NCBI GenBank assembly: GCA_036898135.1
Contig: CM072514.1
Location: 86,793,581-86,857,580 of the forward strand
Length of the DNA stretch: 64,000 nucleotides
Reading direction: 5' to 3'
From: Oncomelania hupensis
Lineage: Eukaryota > Mollusca > Gastropoda > Littorinimorpha > Pomatiopsidae
The notes under the pieces were generated by a model that saw only the letters and a list, made by a program, of their open reading frames with translations, did no database searches and was not told the DNA's origin. Each line of letters opens with the position of its first letter. Within the stretch, counting starts at the first letter, position 1. This document shows positions 49,810 through 60,154 of this stretch, piece after piece. The position numbers were made by a program, and so were the translations under genes.

Positions 49810-50101
49810 GTTCGGAGGAGAGTATAAACCGAGGTATATTCTGTGTACGCACGCATTCCATTGCACGGACTTTAAAGATCCTGACGCTCATGTCCTCGAC
49901 GGGTGATTGCCATATACACCAATACACCCAGCATGCAATAGGTACCTTCTCCATTCTTGGCTGCCCAGGATTGTGCTCAGTTGTCTGGGGCGTTATACGA
50001 TGCGCCCAAAGGCTTCAAGTTGGCTCCTTGAGTTAGATCCTGTATCGGCCAGCGCCTTGAGGCGCAAGTACGGCGAGATATGTGCGCTATATAAATTCTC
50101 G

Positions 50102-50170
<69 letters not shown>
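49810..50170 (+). mobile_element. SINE-like repeat, copy B, with (TAA)n tail
   Basis: Aligns with copy A from GAGAGTATAAACCGAGG to GTGCGCTATATAAATT, then about 23 TAA units and a short (GCA)n run. Target duplications are not obvious. Confidence 0.75.
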
Positions 50171-50171
<1 letters not shown>

Positions 50172-50563
50172 GCAGCAGCAGCAGCATCATGATGAGAATT
50201 TAAAACGTTTTTGTAAAGTCTACAATTACTTTGACCTTGACCTTCAAGATCAACTCAAAAGGGGAACATATTATATATAAAAAACCTCTATCCATTATCT
50301 CTAAATAAAACAAATTTGGACTTTAAACCTAAATTTTCAGACCGGCTCAAAAAGTTAATTGCGTTTTTTTCTGGACACCATGATTTGCAAACAACAGTGT
50401 CTGCCTAAAAAAAACCACAGTAAATCTCGGCACTAAAGAAACATTTACCAATACAATGGGTATACCGACCTCTTAGAGAAGCCATGTTCCTATCATGATC
50501 TAAAATACATTTCCCTCTCAACATTATTTTGACCATTTGGCACAACTTTTGAATTCATATAAT

Positions 50564-50880
50564 ATTCGAATAAGAGTATAACCCGAGGTTCAGTCTGTGC
50601 ACACATGCATTTCATCGCATTGAGTCTGAAGATCCTGACGCTCATGGCCTAGACGGGTGAGTGCCGGTTACACAAATACACCCAGCACGCACTAGGTCCC
50701 TTCTCCCCATCCCCGTTGGCCTAGGATTGTACTCAGTCGTCTGGGCGCCAGACTTTGCCCCCAAAGGTTGCAGGTGGGCGCTTTGGGTGGCTTGAATTAG
50801 ACCCTGCCTCGACCAGCACCTCGACCAGCACCTTGAGCAGCTCTTGAGCGCTATATAAGATCGATTAAATACAAAATAAA
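50564..50880 (+). mobile_element. SINE-like repeat, copy C
   Basis: TAAGAGTATAACCCGAGGTTC...GATCCTGACGCTCATGGCCTAGACGGGTGAGTGCCGG... ends at GAGCGCTATATAAGATCGAT. The most diverged of the three, with a duplicated TCGACCAGCACCT and without a TAA tail. Confidence 0.7.
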
Positions 50881-50921
50881 TACATTAATAGTTTTTCATT
50901 TGCCGATAGTGTACATCGACG

Positions 50922-52128
50922 GTGCTACCTACACACCGGGTACTGTGTTCCGCCTTATTTCACCTGGGCTCGTCGTTACTCCGTTTTTAACTGGGCCCGG
51001 CGTCTCGCCAACGTAAATGTCTGCACTAAAATACAAGCTGTATTAAAAAAAAACTCGGTCTTCTCTAAAATACAAGCTTTGTCTTCTAAAAAAAATCGTA
51101 TCCGAAAACGGACATTTTTAGCACTAACCTAAGTAATATGTCTCTATTGCTGTATTTTTTTCTGACTAGGTTTAATATGTGACCCCTATCAACCTGAAAT
51201 ACTGGCGGAATGTTGCTTTGTGAGCACAAAAGCTGATCAAAATTAAGAAATGAAAAACAGCGGTTTGATTTTTATGGCTTTTAAGAATCATTAGTTTGTT
51301 CTGTTGTTTCTTACTGTTATGCTGATGGATTTTTCCAAACCTGCTTTAAGGCATTTAGGCGCGAGAAGTAAAACCAAAACCCATGTCAGTCGAGTTTTGT
51401 TCCGTGCTGGACACTCAAGCCCAGCGCGGAACGCAGACAAAAATGTAGGAGGCCCAGCTCCGAACGATACCTACATCACTTACTTGTTTGTCGAATGTTG
51501 TTCTCCCATCTCTCTTTCTGTCTCCCTCTTCTTCTGCCTCCTTGCACCGTGTCTTGCAGGATGGTCATTAAAAGACCTTATGCTCTGTGGCCATACCATC
51601 GGAGTTTCCGTTTCTTCACCACTGAGAGAATGTCATCGTGTTGTCCAATGGCTTGTGTGATGGTCTGTCGGACTTCGTCGTTAGTAATGTGCTGGGTATA
51701 GGAAATGCCCAGAAGTCTTCTGTAGCACCTCATCTCCATGTTTGTATTCTTCATTGTAGATCTGCTTTGAGGGTTCATGTTTCGCAAGCGGATAGGAAGA
51801 TGGAGATCACAAGGGAGCGCAGCAGCCTGACCTTGGAATGTATACTGATGGTCATGTCTTTCCAAATGGGCTTCAACCTTCTCAGGGCAGCAGTTGTTTG
51901 TGCGATCCTGGAGAGGACTTCCTGTCGGGACCCATTGTCTGATACATTGGCTCCCAATAGACGTTAACTAACAATTATCCCCCTTTCTACTGACATTCAT
52001 CAATTTTAGCTTAGTTTGTGTTTTTACGAAGACACGTTTGCGTGACATCGGGCCCACCTAAAAAACGGAGTAACAACGAGCCCAGCTAAAATAAGGCGTA
52101 ACACAGTCCCCGGTATGCACCTAGCAAC
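50922..52128. mobile_element. Inverted-repeat element with about 100-bp arms, enclosing an RTE fragment
   Basis: 50922-51020 is an imperfect reverse complement of about 52040-52128. Shared blocks include ACTGTGTT, CGCCTTATTT, CTGGGCTCGT and GTTACTCCGTTTTT followed by TGGGCCCG. Inner sequence also pairs weakly. An internal RTE-like fragment lies at 51491-51959. No transposase frame is seen, so it is a non-autonomous DNA transposon or foldback of unknown superfamily. Confidence 0.6.
51491..51959 (-). mobile_element. RTE-like LINE fragment without 3' end
   Basis: Complement of about 7755-8220 of the main copy (G-S-R-Q-E-V-L-S-R-I-A-Q-T-T-A-A to K-L-R-W-Y-G-H). The terminal 130 bases and GGATA tail are missing, so it arrived by deletion or was captured, not by ordinary 5' truncation. 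Confidence 0.8.
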
Positions 52129-52384
52129 TCTCTGTTTGTAACCCCCCACTGCACAGAAGGCTCACTGACATTCAAATTAGAGGAATTCGAATTCCATATA
52201 AGGAAATGATTGCCGCTGTTATCTAGATCATACGATGTGCAAGCAACCAATCATTCGGAAGCGACCAGTCATACCACCCTGTCAATTACTTCACATTATC
52301 ACGAACATTCCTGGTGCCCTATGCACACTTTGTTCAGGTGTCTCAGTTTGATGCTAACGTTTCGGCCAGCCTGTTTATGCCCCG

Positions 52385-52425
52385 TCCTAAACAATAACCA
52401 TGTAATGTAATGTAATGTAAACCAT
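52385..52425. repeat. (TGTAA)n tail-like repeat
   Basis: AACAATAACCATG followed by four TGTAA units resembles the end of the I-like LINE tail (AATAATCATGTAATGTAATG) without the conserved upstream tail. Confidence 0.4.
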
Positions 52426-52639
52426 TCGACAATAGGACGCAATAGTAAATACATGCAGCATTGACGAGTCTGCAAAGAATTGATGTCAGACAAGGTAAGT
52501 GCAACTAAAATTGTACTTTGAGCTAATGATATGACATTGGTTTGACTGCTCCATAGGGGAAGATTCACTGACTACATACTATGCGAATGTGCAGGTTTAG
52601 AATGGCTTAGAGAAAGCGCTAACTAGATCTCAAAGTAAA

Positions 52640-52990
52640 GAAAACTGGAAGGGCCAAACATATAATTATGGCACACATGCTTCTTATGGAACTTTCAATA
52701 GTCTAAATGAAAATTGTTGCCCAGAAAAACTGAAACGGTGGTATTAAAATGCAAAGTAGTACTGACTTTGATCTTGCGATGATCGTTACCTTGAGATGAC
52801 CTTGACTTCTGGCTCCAAATGGACACTAATATACGATCAAATAAACTACAGCAAAAGTTGTATTATGCACATACAAAAGTTACCTTGAGAATCTGACCTT
52901 AACCTTTAATGATCTTGACCTTGGAATGACCTGGACATGACCTCTGATGCTCATGTATGATCAAATAACCCAATGTTAATTCATACTATG
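52640..52990. repeat. Dispersed repeat with multiple TGACCTTGAC motifs
   Basis: CTGGAAGGGCCAAACATATA...GGTATTAAAATGCAAAGTAGT matches 24395 and 48500. It continues with GAGATGACCTTGACTTCTGG, TCTGACCTTAACC, TGATCTTGACCTTGG and TGACCTGGACATGACCTC. The end TGATGCTCATGTATGATCAA is the uninterrupted form of the RTE target at 48981/49742. Confidence 0.6.
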
Positions 52991-52999
52991 GATCAACAA

Positions 53000-53320
53000 C
53001 AGACCCATTCCACCGTACGATGACCAATTTTTCAATGTTTTATAAGGCCTAAACTGACCTTTAAGAGCAATATAAAAACGTCACACATATAACAGATCAA
53101 TCTATATCTCTAATTACAGCAAGTTGGGACTATATTTATCATAGTTTACAGTACCTATACCAGGCGCGGTCGATGGGGGGGAGGGGGGTTCCGGGGTTCC
53201 CCCCTCCCACAGCCCCCTTCCTCCTAAAAAAAGGAAAAAAAGAAGAAGAAGAAGGAGAGAGAGAGAAAACTTTAAAGGAAACAGATCAATCACTTGGAAA
53301 CGGTAACCTCTTGTCCATAT
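53000..53320. other. No gene; G/C homopolymer and purine-rich patch
   Basis: GGGGGGGAGGGGGGTTCC and CCCCCCTCCC at about 53174-53210 form a short dyad, followed by AAGAAGAAGAAGG/GAGAGAGA. Nothing coding. Confidence 0.5.
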
Positions 53321-53321
53321 A

Positions 53322-53456
<135 letters not shown>

Positions 53457-53460
53457 TGTA

Positions 53461-53563
53461 GCAGCTGATTGAATTCCCTCGGCAGGTAGAATGGCCTAAG
53501 GGCTACAGTGATCAGTGGGGTCTCACTCGTAACAGAATGTCTGATATTATGTCTGGAATACAT
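53461..53563 (-). pseudogene. L2-like LINE endonuclease scrap
   Basis: The minus strand encodes [19 protein letters not shown], the conserved segment before the V-Y-I-P-P motif of L2-like endonucleases. The TA repeat begins exactly where Y-I-P would follow. Confidence 0.5.
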
Positions 53564-53890
53564 TTCAATGGTTTGCCATCTTGTTATATTTAGAACACAT
53601 TTTTGTGTCTTATATAAAAAAATAATTAAACCGACTTTGATTATTTTTACTACGCAGTTTCTTTAAACACCACTCAGTCTTTTTGTGTCCTTGATTATTG
53701 CTCTTTTTTTGTTGTTGCTTGTATTCTTTGTTTCTATTTTGAATTCTTAGGATAAAGCAGACTCACAACATCGCCCTGAAAATTAACACTTTTTAAGATG
53801 CATATTTTTAGCTATGTGTTCGTGTGTGGAAATACATTTGAGCGGCTTTCCGTCCTGTTTATATTTTATTTGATTTTCTGTTCGGAAGAA

Positions 53891-54070
53891 ATGGCCGAGA
53901 GGCGCAATATTGTGGTGCTGGGGAAGACTGGCTCTGGCAAAAGCACAGTGTGCAACAAGCTGTTCCATGGTGACGCCATCGGACCCTTTCCAGTTCACTC
54001 TGGTGCGCATATGAGTACAACGGAGCAAATTCACCTTCAAGATGTTACTACTGAGGACATCGTAGTTCGG
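53891..54070 (+). CDS. AIG1/GIMAP-type GTPase, first coding exon
   Basis: An ATG at 53891 opens 60 codons ending exactly at a consensus donor (CGG then GTAAGT at 54071), phase 0. The peptide R-N-I-V-V-L-G-K-T-G-S-G-K-S-T-V-C-N-K-L-F carries a perfect P-loop, and S-T-T-E-Q matches the switch region of AIG1 GTPases. The protein would bind GTP at its N-terminus. A possible next exon starts after TTAG at 54473 (D-N-N-D-A-T-T-E-V-E-K-C-M, comparable to the helix after G3) but runs into a stop soon, and no D-T-P-G motif is visible. The gene is therefore incomplete or eroded. The exon at 10613-10812 is a distant relative on the other strand. Confidence 0.65.
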
Positions 54071-54199
54071 GTAAGTTTGAAAGTACATATTAGTACTGTA
54101 AAAGTACTTTTAAACTTGATTTTTAGCTGAAAGCTTTGATTTCTCCTTCCCTTCTCGCTTTAACAAGGATTGTCATTATATAATAGTTATCATTATATA

Positions 54200-54399
54200 A
54201 TAGTTATTATTAGAGACTTTGTGGGGACAACGAACGAAAGCAAAGTACGGCCATGAGACGGCAAGTAGGTCACTTCCTTGTTGTAAGTACTGGGTGCTGG
54301 TAGTTTGAGCTTCGTCACAACGTCAAATCCAACCAAGGTGTTGTCGTGGGCACGACGAGTGAATACAAATATTTCGTCTGGTTCAATGCCAGTGAAATT
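54200..54399 (-). CDS. Exon-like open stretch, unassigned
   Basis: On the minus strand a TTTCCTAG acceptor precedes about 65 open codons with strongly protein-like composition: I-E-P-D-E-I-F-V-F-T-R-R-A-H-D, then V-G-F-D-V-V-T-K-L-K-L and E-V-T-Y-L-P-S-H-G-R-T-L-L. No donor is certain; the frame ends in ATAATA repeats near 54190. It lies inside the presumed first intron of the opposite-strand GTPase gene. I do not recognise the family. It may be an exon from a captured or duplicated gene. Confidence 0.35.
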
Positions 54400-54472
54400 C
54401 TAGGAAATGTATAGAGAAATGTAAGAAATAAGCATTTTACTGTCACTAAAGCTATGGCTTCCTTTATGTTAG

Positions 54473-54550
54473 TTGGACAACAACGATGCAACAACTGAGG
54501 TGGAAAAATGCATGAAATGTCTCATGTTTGGTTCATTGTTTTGTTCATGA
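54473..54550 (+). pseudogene. Possible second exon of the AIG1-type gene, eroded
   Basis: After CTTTATGTTAG the in-phase peptide is L-D-N-N-D-A-T-T-E-V-E-K-C-M-K-C-L-M, resembling the region between G3 and G4 of AIG1 GTPases (E-V-E-K-C followed by a hydrophobic strand). It stops at TGA 54548-54550 with no donor. The resemblance is weak. Confidence 0.3.
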
Positions 54551-54819
54551 GTGATGGGCAATCAATTCAAATTAAATTTAAGTTCTTGAAAACATTGTTT
54601 CAATGTCAATTTAGGTCTAGGTGCTTTCTCGACAGGCAGTGGTTTCATTACAGATCAATACAAACTGAATCCTCCAGACGACCGAGAAAACGCTCCTAGA
54701 GTTTCGATCAAAAATAAATACAGATTTAGATGTGCAAGAATTTTCTAGTAAAAAATCTATTATTATCTGCAAAACAACTTTAATTGTGTCAGAGAGTGCG
54801 CTCGCATGCAAATTCTGTA

Positions 54820-55763
54820 CAGTACTCTTCGCTTAAGGTGACCCCCATGGGACCAAATTTTTGTTTGATCTTATCCTAGGGGCACCCTAAACAGTCCTCT
54901 GATAAGATCAACTACCAGTAAAATCTTATACGAGGGGCTAAATTTTTTTGTCGTGTGACAGTGTGTGTGTGTGTGTGTGTGTGTGAGTATGTGTGTGTGT
55001 GGGTGTGTGTGTACATGTGTGCACGTTGGTGCACGCGTATGCATGTATGCATTACTGCATATGTATTTTTTGTGCCTGTGTATGATGCATAAGCACACAA
55101 TCAAACACTCGAATGGATGCAAGCATGCATACACATACACACATTCCCTCACACACACACACACACACACGCACACGAACACATTGACGCGCACGCACGC
55201 AAATGAGAATAAAAAATAAAAAGTATGCACCAAGACAGTTACTGGGTGTATTTGCAGAAAACCTTACACAAGTTTAACGAATTGTTCATTTTGTTTACGC
55301 CACGGCACATGCTTTATCGCTAGTGAATGAAGTCAATTCAGGGTAAGGTCCACTGTGGCAATTCGTCCCGCTAGGAGGGGACACGGCAGATCGCAGTTAC
55401 ACCTGTCTACACCGCACCTGGGTCGCACTCTGTCAAAGTGGTTCCTGTGTGTATTGCAGAGTGTCGCATAACGCGGATGCTGGCTGGACGTGACAGGTGT
55501 TCTGGGATGGAATTCCATCTCAAAACAGGAAGTGACCTCATAAATGACGTCATCTGTGACATAACTTTCTTTTAAGCAGTAGTCTCCTCCATTTGGGGAA
55601 CCAAAACGGGGTTGACGTTATCCGAGGTCTTACCTTATGCGAGGTGACGCTAAGCGAGGAATTCTAAATGGTACAAAGAAGGTGTTTGGCCGGGACCAAC
55701 AACCTGATTGATCTTATCCACCTTGTGACCTTAAACGGTAGTGACGTTAAAAGAGGAGTACTG
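54820..55763. mobile_element. Pogo/Tigger-like MITE with TA target duplication
   Basis: The left end TA/CAGTACTCTTCGCTTAAGG (54818-54838) and right end ...GAGGAGTACTG/TA (to 55765) are inverted repeats: CAGTACTC(T/C)TC followed by a TTAA/GTGAC zone. Internal subterminal sequence such as GACGTTATCCGAGG, TTATGCGAGGTGACG and TAAGCGAGG (55611-55660) repeats the same theme. TA duplication and CAGTA start are typical of the pogo branch of Tc1/mariner. About 940 bp, no transposase, TG and CA microsatellites inside. Confidence 0.6.
54958..55200. repeat. TG- and CA-rich microsatellite cluster
   Basis: A (TG)n run at 54960-55018 and CA-rich runs at 55130-55185 are complementary and could form a large stem. 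The histidine/threonine and cysteine/valine frames are artefacts. Confidence 0.85.
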
Positions 55764-55869
55764 TAGTGTACAGTGTAGTATGTTTGTTACTGTGTTAGTA
55801 AGAAAGTAATTGATGTGCACGAGAAAACAACGGTTTGAATGGTAGAACGCATGTCATATTATCATCATC

Positions 55870-56660
55870 ACAACCACAGCGACATCAAAACATTAATGAC
55901 TGCACTATTTCCGTTATGGGAAATGAAAAAAGCAAATATCAATACTTTTAAACTTGGTATTAAAAAAGACGAAGACCTCAATTTATTAGCAATGATAATT
56001 CATGAAAATATTAAAGTCTACAATTAAACACTGATGGCCCTACAATAGGATTGCTGGATCCGGAATTTTAATTCCTAATTTAAACATTCAAAAATAATAT
56101 TTCATTGGTCAAGATTAATCTGTCTTCACTGCAGAATTAGTGGCAGTATTAATGGCACTGAATACTTTAACAAATATTGTATGCTTGAGTTTTTTTTTTA
56201 TTGTGTTGACACTGTCTTTTCTATCAGCATTAAAATCAACCAATTTTTCAGAAAGATCGGAGATAATGTTTTGGAAATTAACATACAGCTTTAAAATAAG
56301 AGGCACTGAAATTAACTTGTGTTGGATTCCATCACATTGTGGTTTTAAGTACGATGACATTGTTGATACAGCAGCTAAACGTGGTGCAAAAAATATACGG
56401 GCTGAAAATATATTTAATTATGCTTATTGTTACACGGTTTGTTATTTTTATCAATGGTTTACTCAGCCCCGATGCTTGAATCTTGATAAATGTAACTCAG
56501 ATTCGTTTATCCACGCAACCCTGTTCACTCAGCAACAAGGCAGGAGTGGTATGAAGTTTTCCAACTGCATACAATCATCACAAATCTCTATCAATCACGG
56601 TTGTTGTTTTTTTAACCCTCTTTCAAGACAACACAGTGCACCACTAATATAGTCCCTCTA
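55870..56660 (+). pseudogene. I-like LINE fragment with RNase H
   Basis: The plus strand encodes T-A-E-L-V-A-V-L-M-A-L (RNase H motif with E) near 56130, S-F-L-S-A-L-K-S (D-S-L-S-A-L type) near 56215, and I-N-L-C-W-I-P-S-H-C-G-F-K-Y-D-D (H-x-G-x-x-x-N/D motif) near 56310-56360. The 35.4-kb fragment has the same W-I-P-S-H-C-G-F signature. Stops and frameshifts are frequent. The first half (55839-56027) is open but not recognisable. Confidence 0.6.
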
Positions 56661-57134
56661 TAATCGAGAGAAAGTTCGAATATTCCAGCGGGACGCAATT
56701 ACATCCAATCAGAATAAAACTCGTCACCGGAACTATGCACCGTCTTACGTCATATAACTTTATTGATGTTAGATGAATCTCTTAGCTATTACTAGATTTA
56801 TCTACATCTTCATCTTCATCCATTAGACGGCCTCAATCATCAGGTTGATTACTCTGCCGTACTGAACGGGGTTTGCGTGGGGGGGGGGGGGGGGGGGGGG
56901 GGGGGGGAATGATAGGAAGTGACAGACCTAAGACAGATGAGAATGAAATCTGCACTAAAAGGACACCTACTTTAAGTGGGTTTTACTTGCAGGGTACTAC
57001 TTTTCCCTCTTCGCTGCAGGGAGCTAGCAAGTCCCAGTATGTCCTAACACAAAACTGGGCCCCCCAAAAATACACTGGGGAAAGAGATGGGGATGGGGAC
57101 AATCTGACCCTACCTACTCTATTTAACCTCTGGA
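56660..57134. other. No gene; 29-base G homopolymer
   Basis: G runs from 56879 to 56907 without interruption. The sequence to 57134 is probably 3' UTR of the adjoining minus-strand LINE, but no typical LINE tail is visible. Confidence 0.6.
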
Positions 57135-59447
57135 AAACTATTTATAGTTGTGGAACTCGTGACTTAAAGGAGTCAAGAGTATCAGCTGTCACTGTTGTTT
57201 TGGGCAGCTCGTTCCAGTCCTTGATGGTGTTGGGAAGGAAAGAGAACTGGCGGTATTTGATTCTCCATTTAATTTGGGTGAGCTGTTGGAGGTGGCTTCT
57301 TCGCTGACGTGGAGGGGCTGGGACAAATTTGCTGGTGTCGACGACTGCCTCGTTGTTGAGTATCTTACGTAGCATAGCAAGTCTAGCGACCTTTCTGCGG
57401 TGTTGGAGAGAAGGCCATTGCAGTTTGTCGATCATCTCGGAGAAACTAGAAGTGTTGTGGTACAGGTTGACGACAAAACGTGCTGCTCTTCTCTGGACTG
57501 CCTCTAATTTATCGATGTTAGCCTCTGTGTGGGGATCCCATACCGTGCAGGCATATTCCAGTATGGGGCGGACGAAGGTCTTGTAAGCAGTCTTCCTGAG
57601 GTGGGTGGTGCTGACTTTGAGGTTGCGCCGGAGGAAGCCAAGGGTCTTGTTGGCTTTAGCACAGATGTTAATGATGTGCTTATCCCAGCTGAGATCTTGA
57701 CAGATGGTAACACCTAGATACTTGGCAGAGGTGATAGTTTCCAGTGTGTGATCATGTAGTTGGTAGTCCGTTGGTTTGATGGTCCGCTTTCTAGTGATGG
57801 GGAGGGTGGTACATTTGTCAGGGTGGAAGGCCATGTCCCAGCTCTGTTCCCACTCTTACAGTCGGCGTAGATCTTCTTGGAGCTGGTTTTGGTCATGGTC
57901 TGTGGAGTTCAGGCGGTAGACAGCTGTGTCGTCAGCAAAAAGGCAGGTCGGTGAAGAGAGTTGTTCTGGGAGGTCATTAATATACACCAAGAAAAGTGCT
58001 GGGCCCAAAACAGAGCCTTGAGGGACCCCAGATCTCACTCTGGCCTGGCCTGATGCTGCACCGTTGACTACTACCACCTGTTGCCTGTCATGTAAAAATG
58101 CTCCAATCCATCTATTGATTTCGCCCTGGATACCATAGTGGTGCAGCTTGTGCAGCAAAAGGCTATGATTAACGCGGTCAAAGGCTTTGGCAAAGTCCAT
58201 AATGATGACGTCAGCTTGGTTGCCTCCATCCATAATGGTAAACAGCTCTTCTGTGAAGTTCAGGAGCTGGGTTTCGCATGACCTTGCTTTGCGAAATCCA
58301 TGTTGTTCTGGACGTAGGATGTTATTGTTATCAAGATGGCTCATCACGGCGCTAAAAACTATATGCTCGAATATCTAGCAGGGGATGCTTGTCAGGGAAA
58401 CAGGTCTGTAACTGGCAGGATCATAATGTTCGCCCTTCTTAAATATTGGAGCTACGTTGGCATGTCTCCAGTCTGATGGTACGTGGCCGGTGTCGAGTGA
58501 TGACTGATAAATGATGGTTAAGATTGGGGCGACCTCTTCGGCAAGTTCTTTCAGTATACGTGGGCTGATGTTGTCAGGGCCACACGACTTGTAGGGATTA
58601 AGATTGTGTAATATCTTACGGATACCATCTTCTGATATGGTGAGGCTGGTGAGCGTAGATCTGAGAGTTATATCAGGCATCGGGCACTTGGCATGGAACT
58701 CATCATTTGTGTACTCTCTCCCTTCACTGAAGACGGACTTAAACTGCTCATTCAGCACTTCCGCTTGGACCTTTGGGTCGGTTATGAGCTGTCCGTTAAC
58801 TTTAAGAGGGGAGACACCCGATTTGGAGGAGCGCTGGTGCTTGATGAAGGTCCAAAATCGCTTGAGTGAGTGGGACCCTTCTGCTGTCTCCGAATCTCCT
58901 GTGATGGCCTTGTTGATGTACTCCCAGTACGATCTGCGAATCTTGAGCTGGATCTGGCGCCTAGGTTGGGAGGATGCTTTTCTTAGTCCTACAGTTCCAT
59001 GTTTCTTCATCATCTTGTAGACACGCCGTCGTCGCTTGATAAGCTTGCGGATGTCAGGCGTGATCCATGGTTTGCTGGTGTTGGTGGGCGCTACCTTGTG
59101 GGGGATGTTGGTCTTAACAGCTTCTAAAAGAGTGTCCTTGAACTTGGTTCACATCTCGTCAGTGGTGAGGGTCTCTTTTTCGCTGGTTAATAGTGGGTGA
59201 AAGTTTCTCATAGATATTTTAAGAGCTTCCCAGTTAGCTTTGTCATAGAGGGGGATCAGTAGGGGAATCTGTTTAGAGCGGGGTGGACACACAGAAAATT
59301 CACAAAATGGATTGTCATGGACAGATAGACCAGGGATAACCTCAACACGGGGGATGAGGTGGGGGGCATTAGTAATGAGCAGGTCAAGAATATTGGGTAT
59401 TGGGTCCAAGTGGGTAGGTTCCATGACCATTTGTTCCAGTACATGCT
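57135..59447 (-). pseudogene. CR1/Jockey-like LINE: endonuclease end and full RT, three nonsense mutations
   Basis: Frames 59430-59149, 59013-58375, 58347-57856 and 57834-57142 are all in the same phase and read as one protein broken only by stops at 59149-59151 (TGA), 58375-58377 (TAG) and 57856-57858 (TAA). RT motifs: S-C-G-P-D-N-I-S-P, Y-R-P-V-S-L-T-S, F-R-K-A-R-S-C-E-T-Q, I-M-D-F-A-K-A-F-D-R-V (A), S-G-V-P-Q-G-S-V-L-G-P (B), C-L-F-A-D-D-T-A-V (C, intact F-A-D-D), A-K-Y-L-G-V (E), and A-C-T-V-W-D-P-H-T plus V-Q-R-R-A-A-R-F in the thumb. The end reads D-S-F-K-S-R-V. The endonuclease is cut at 59447. Confidence 0.8.
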
Positions 59448-59856
59448 TCTATTGATAATAAATAAGTTTTTTTTAAAGTAAATTCTAGAAAATTCTGCAA
59501 TAATATCGACCAACAAAATTATCAACATTATACATAGCTTCTTCTAACAACAACGCAAAATAAAATCAAAGGTAAATACACTCTGTTCTTGCATGCTTTT
59601 CAAAACAAAACGAACGGATCTATCGTGCGCGTTTCAAACGTAACACTTATCAAAATATAAAATGTTCAACATACTCGAAATCAATATTTAAAAGCAAAGA
59701 AACTTTTACAAACTTCCTGTTTGATCAGAAATCTCAAGACAAGTCTTGCACACAGATTATTTTTAAATGCGTGGAAAACTAATTATTGTAGTAATATTAC
59801 TTGCATTTGCAGACACAAAATTAGTATAGAACACATTCGTACAAAATGTACAGAAT

Positions 59857-60050
59857 CCTATCTTATCCCCTAACTCGGAGGTCGTTGGGGCACCACAGAT
59901 GATCGTTTAACCAGCGTACTCCATCTTTCTCTTTCCTCAGCAACCCTCATGGCTTCGTTCAGTGTCAAACCAGTCCATTCTCGAATGTTGTCCTACCACC
60001 TCTTTTTCGGTCTCCCTCTTCTGCTACCTCCTTGCACAGTGCCTTGCAGG
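59857..60050 (-). mobile_element. RTE-like LINE 3' end fragment (194 bp) with 11-bp duplications
   Basis: Minus-strand copy of the last 194 bases, tail side at 59857 (CCTATCTTATCC). ATGTACAGAAT at 59846-59856 and 60051-60061 is the target duplication. Its 5' truncation point is within a few bases of that of the copy at 33959. Confidence 0.9.
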
Positions 60051-60154
60051 ATGTACAGAATGTACAGAAGTTCAACGTTTACTAGCTGCTGAATTACAAA
60101 ATGTGATTAGTCTTCAAACTATAGATATATTGTTTATGGTTATTATAAAATACC

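Noticed and set aside
54871..55233. Cys/Val- and His/Thr-rich proteins
   Set aside because: Artefacts of the TG and CA arrays inside the pogo-like MITE.
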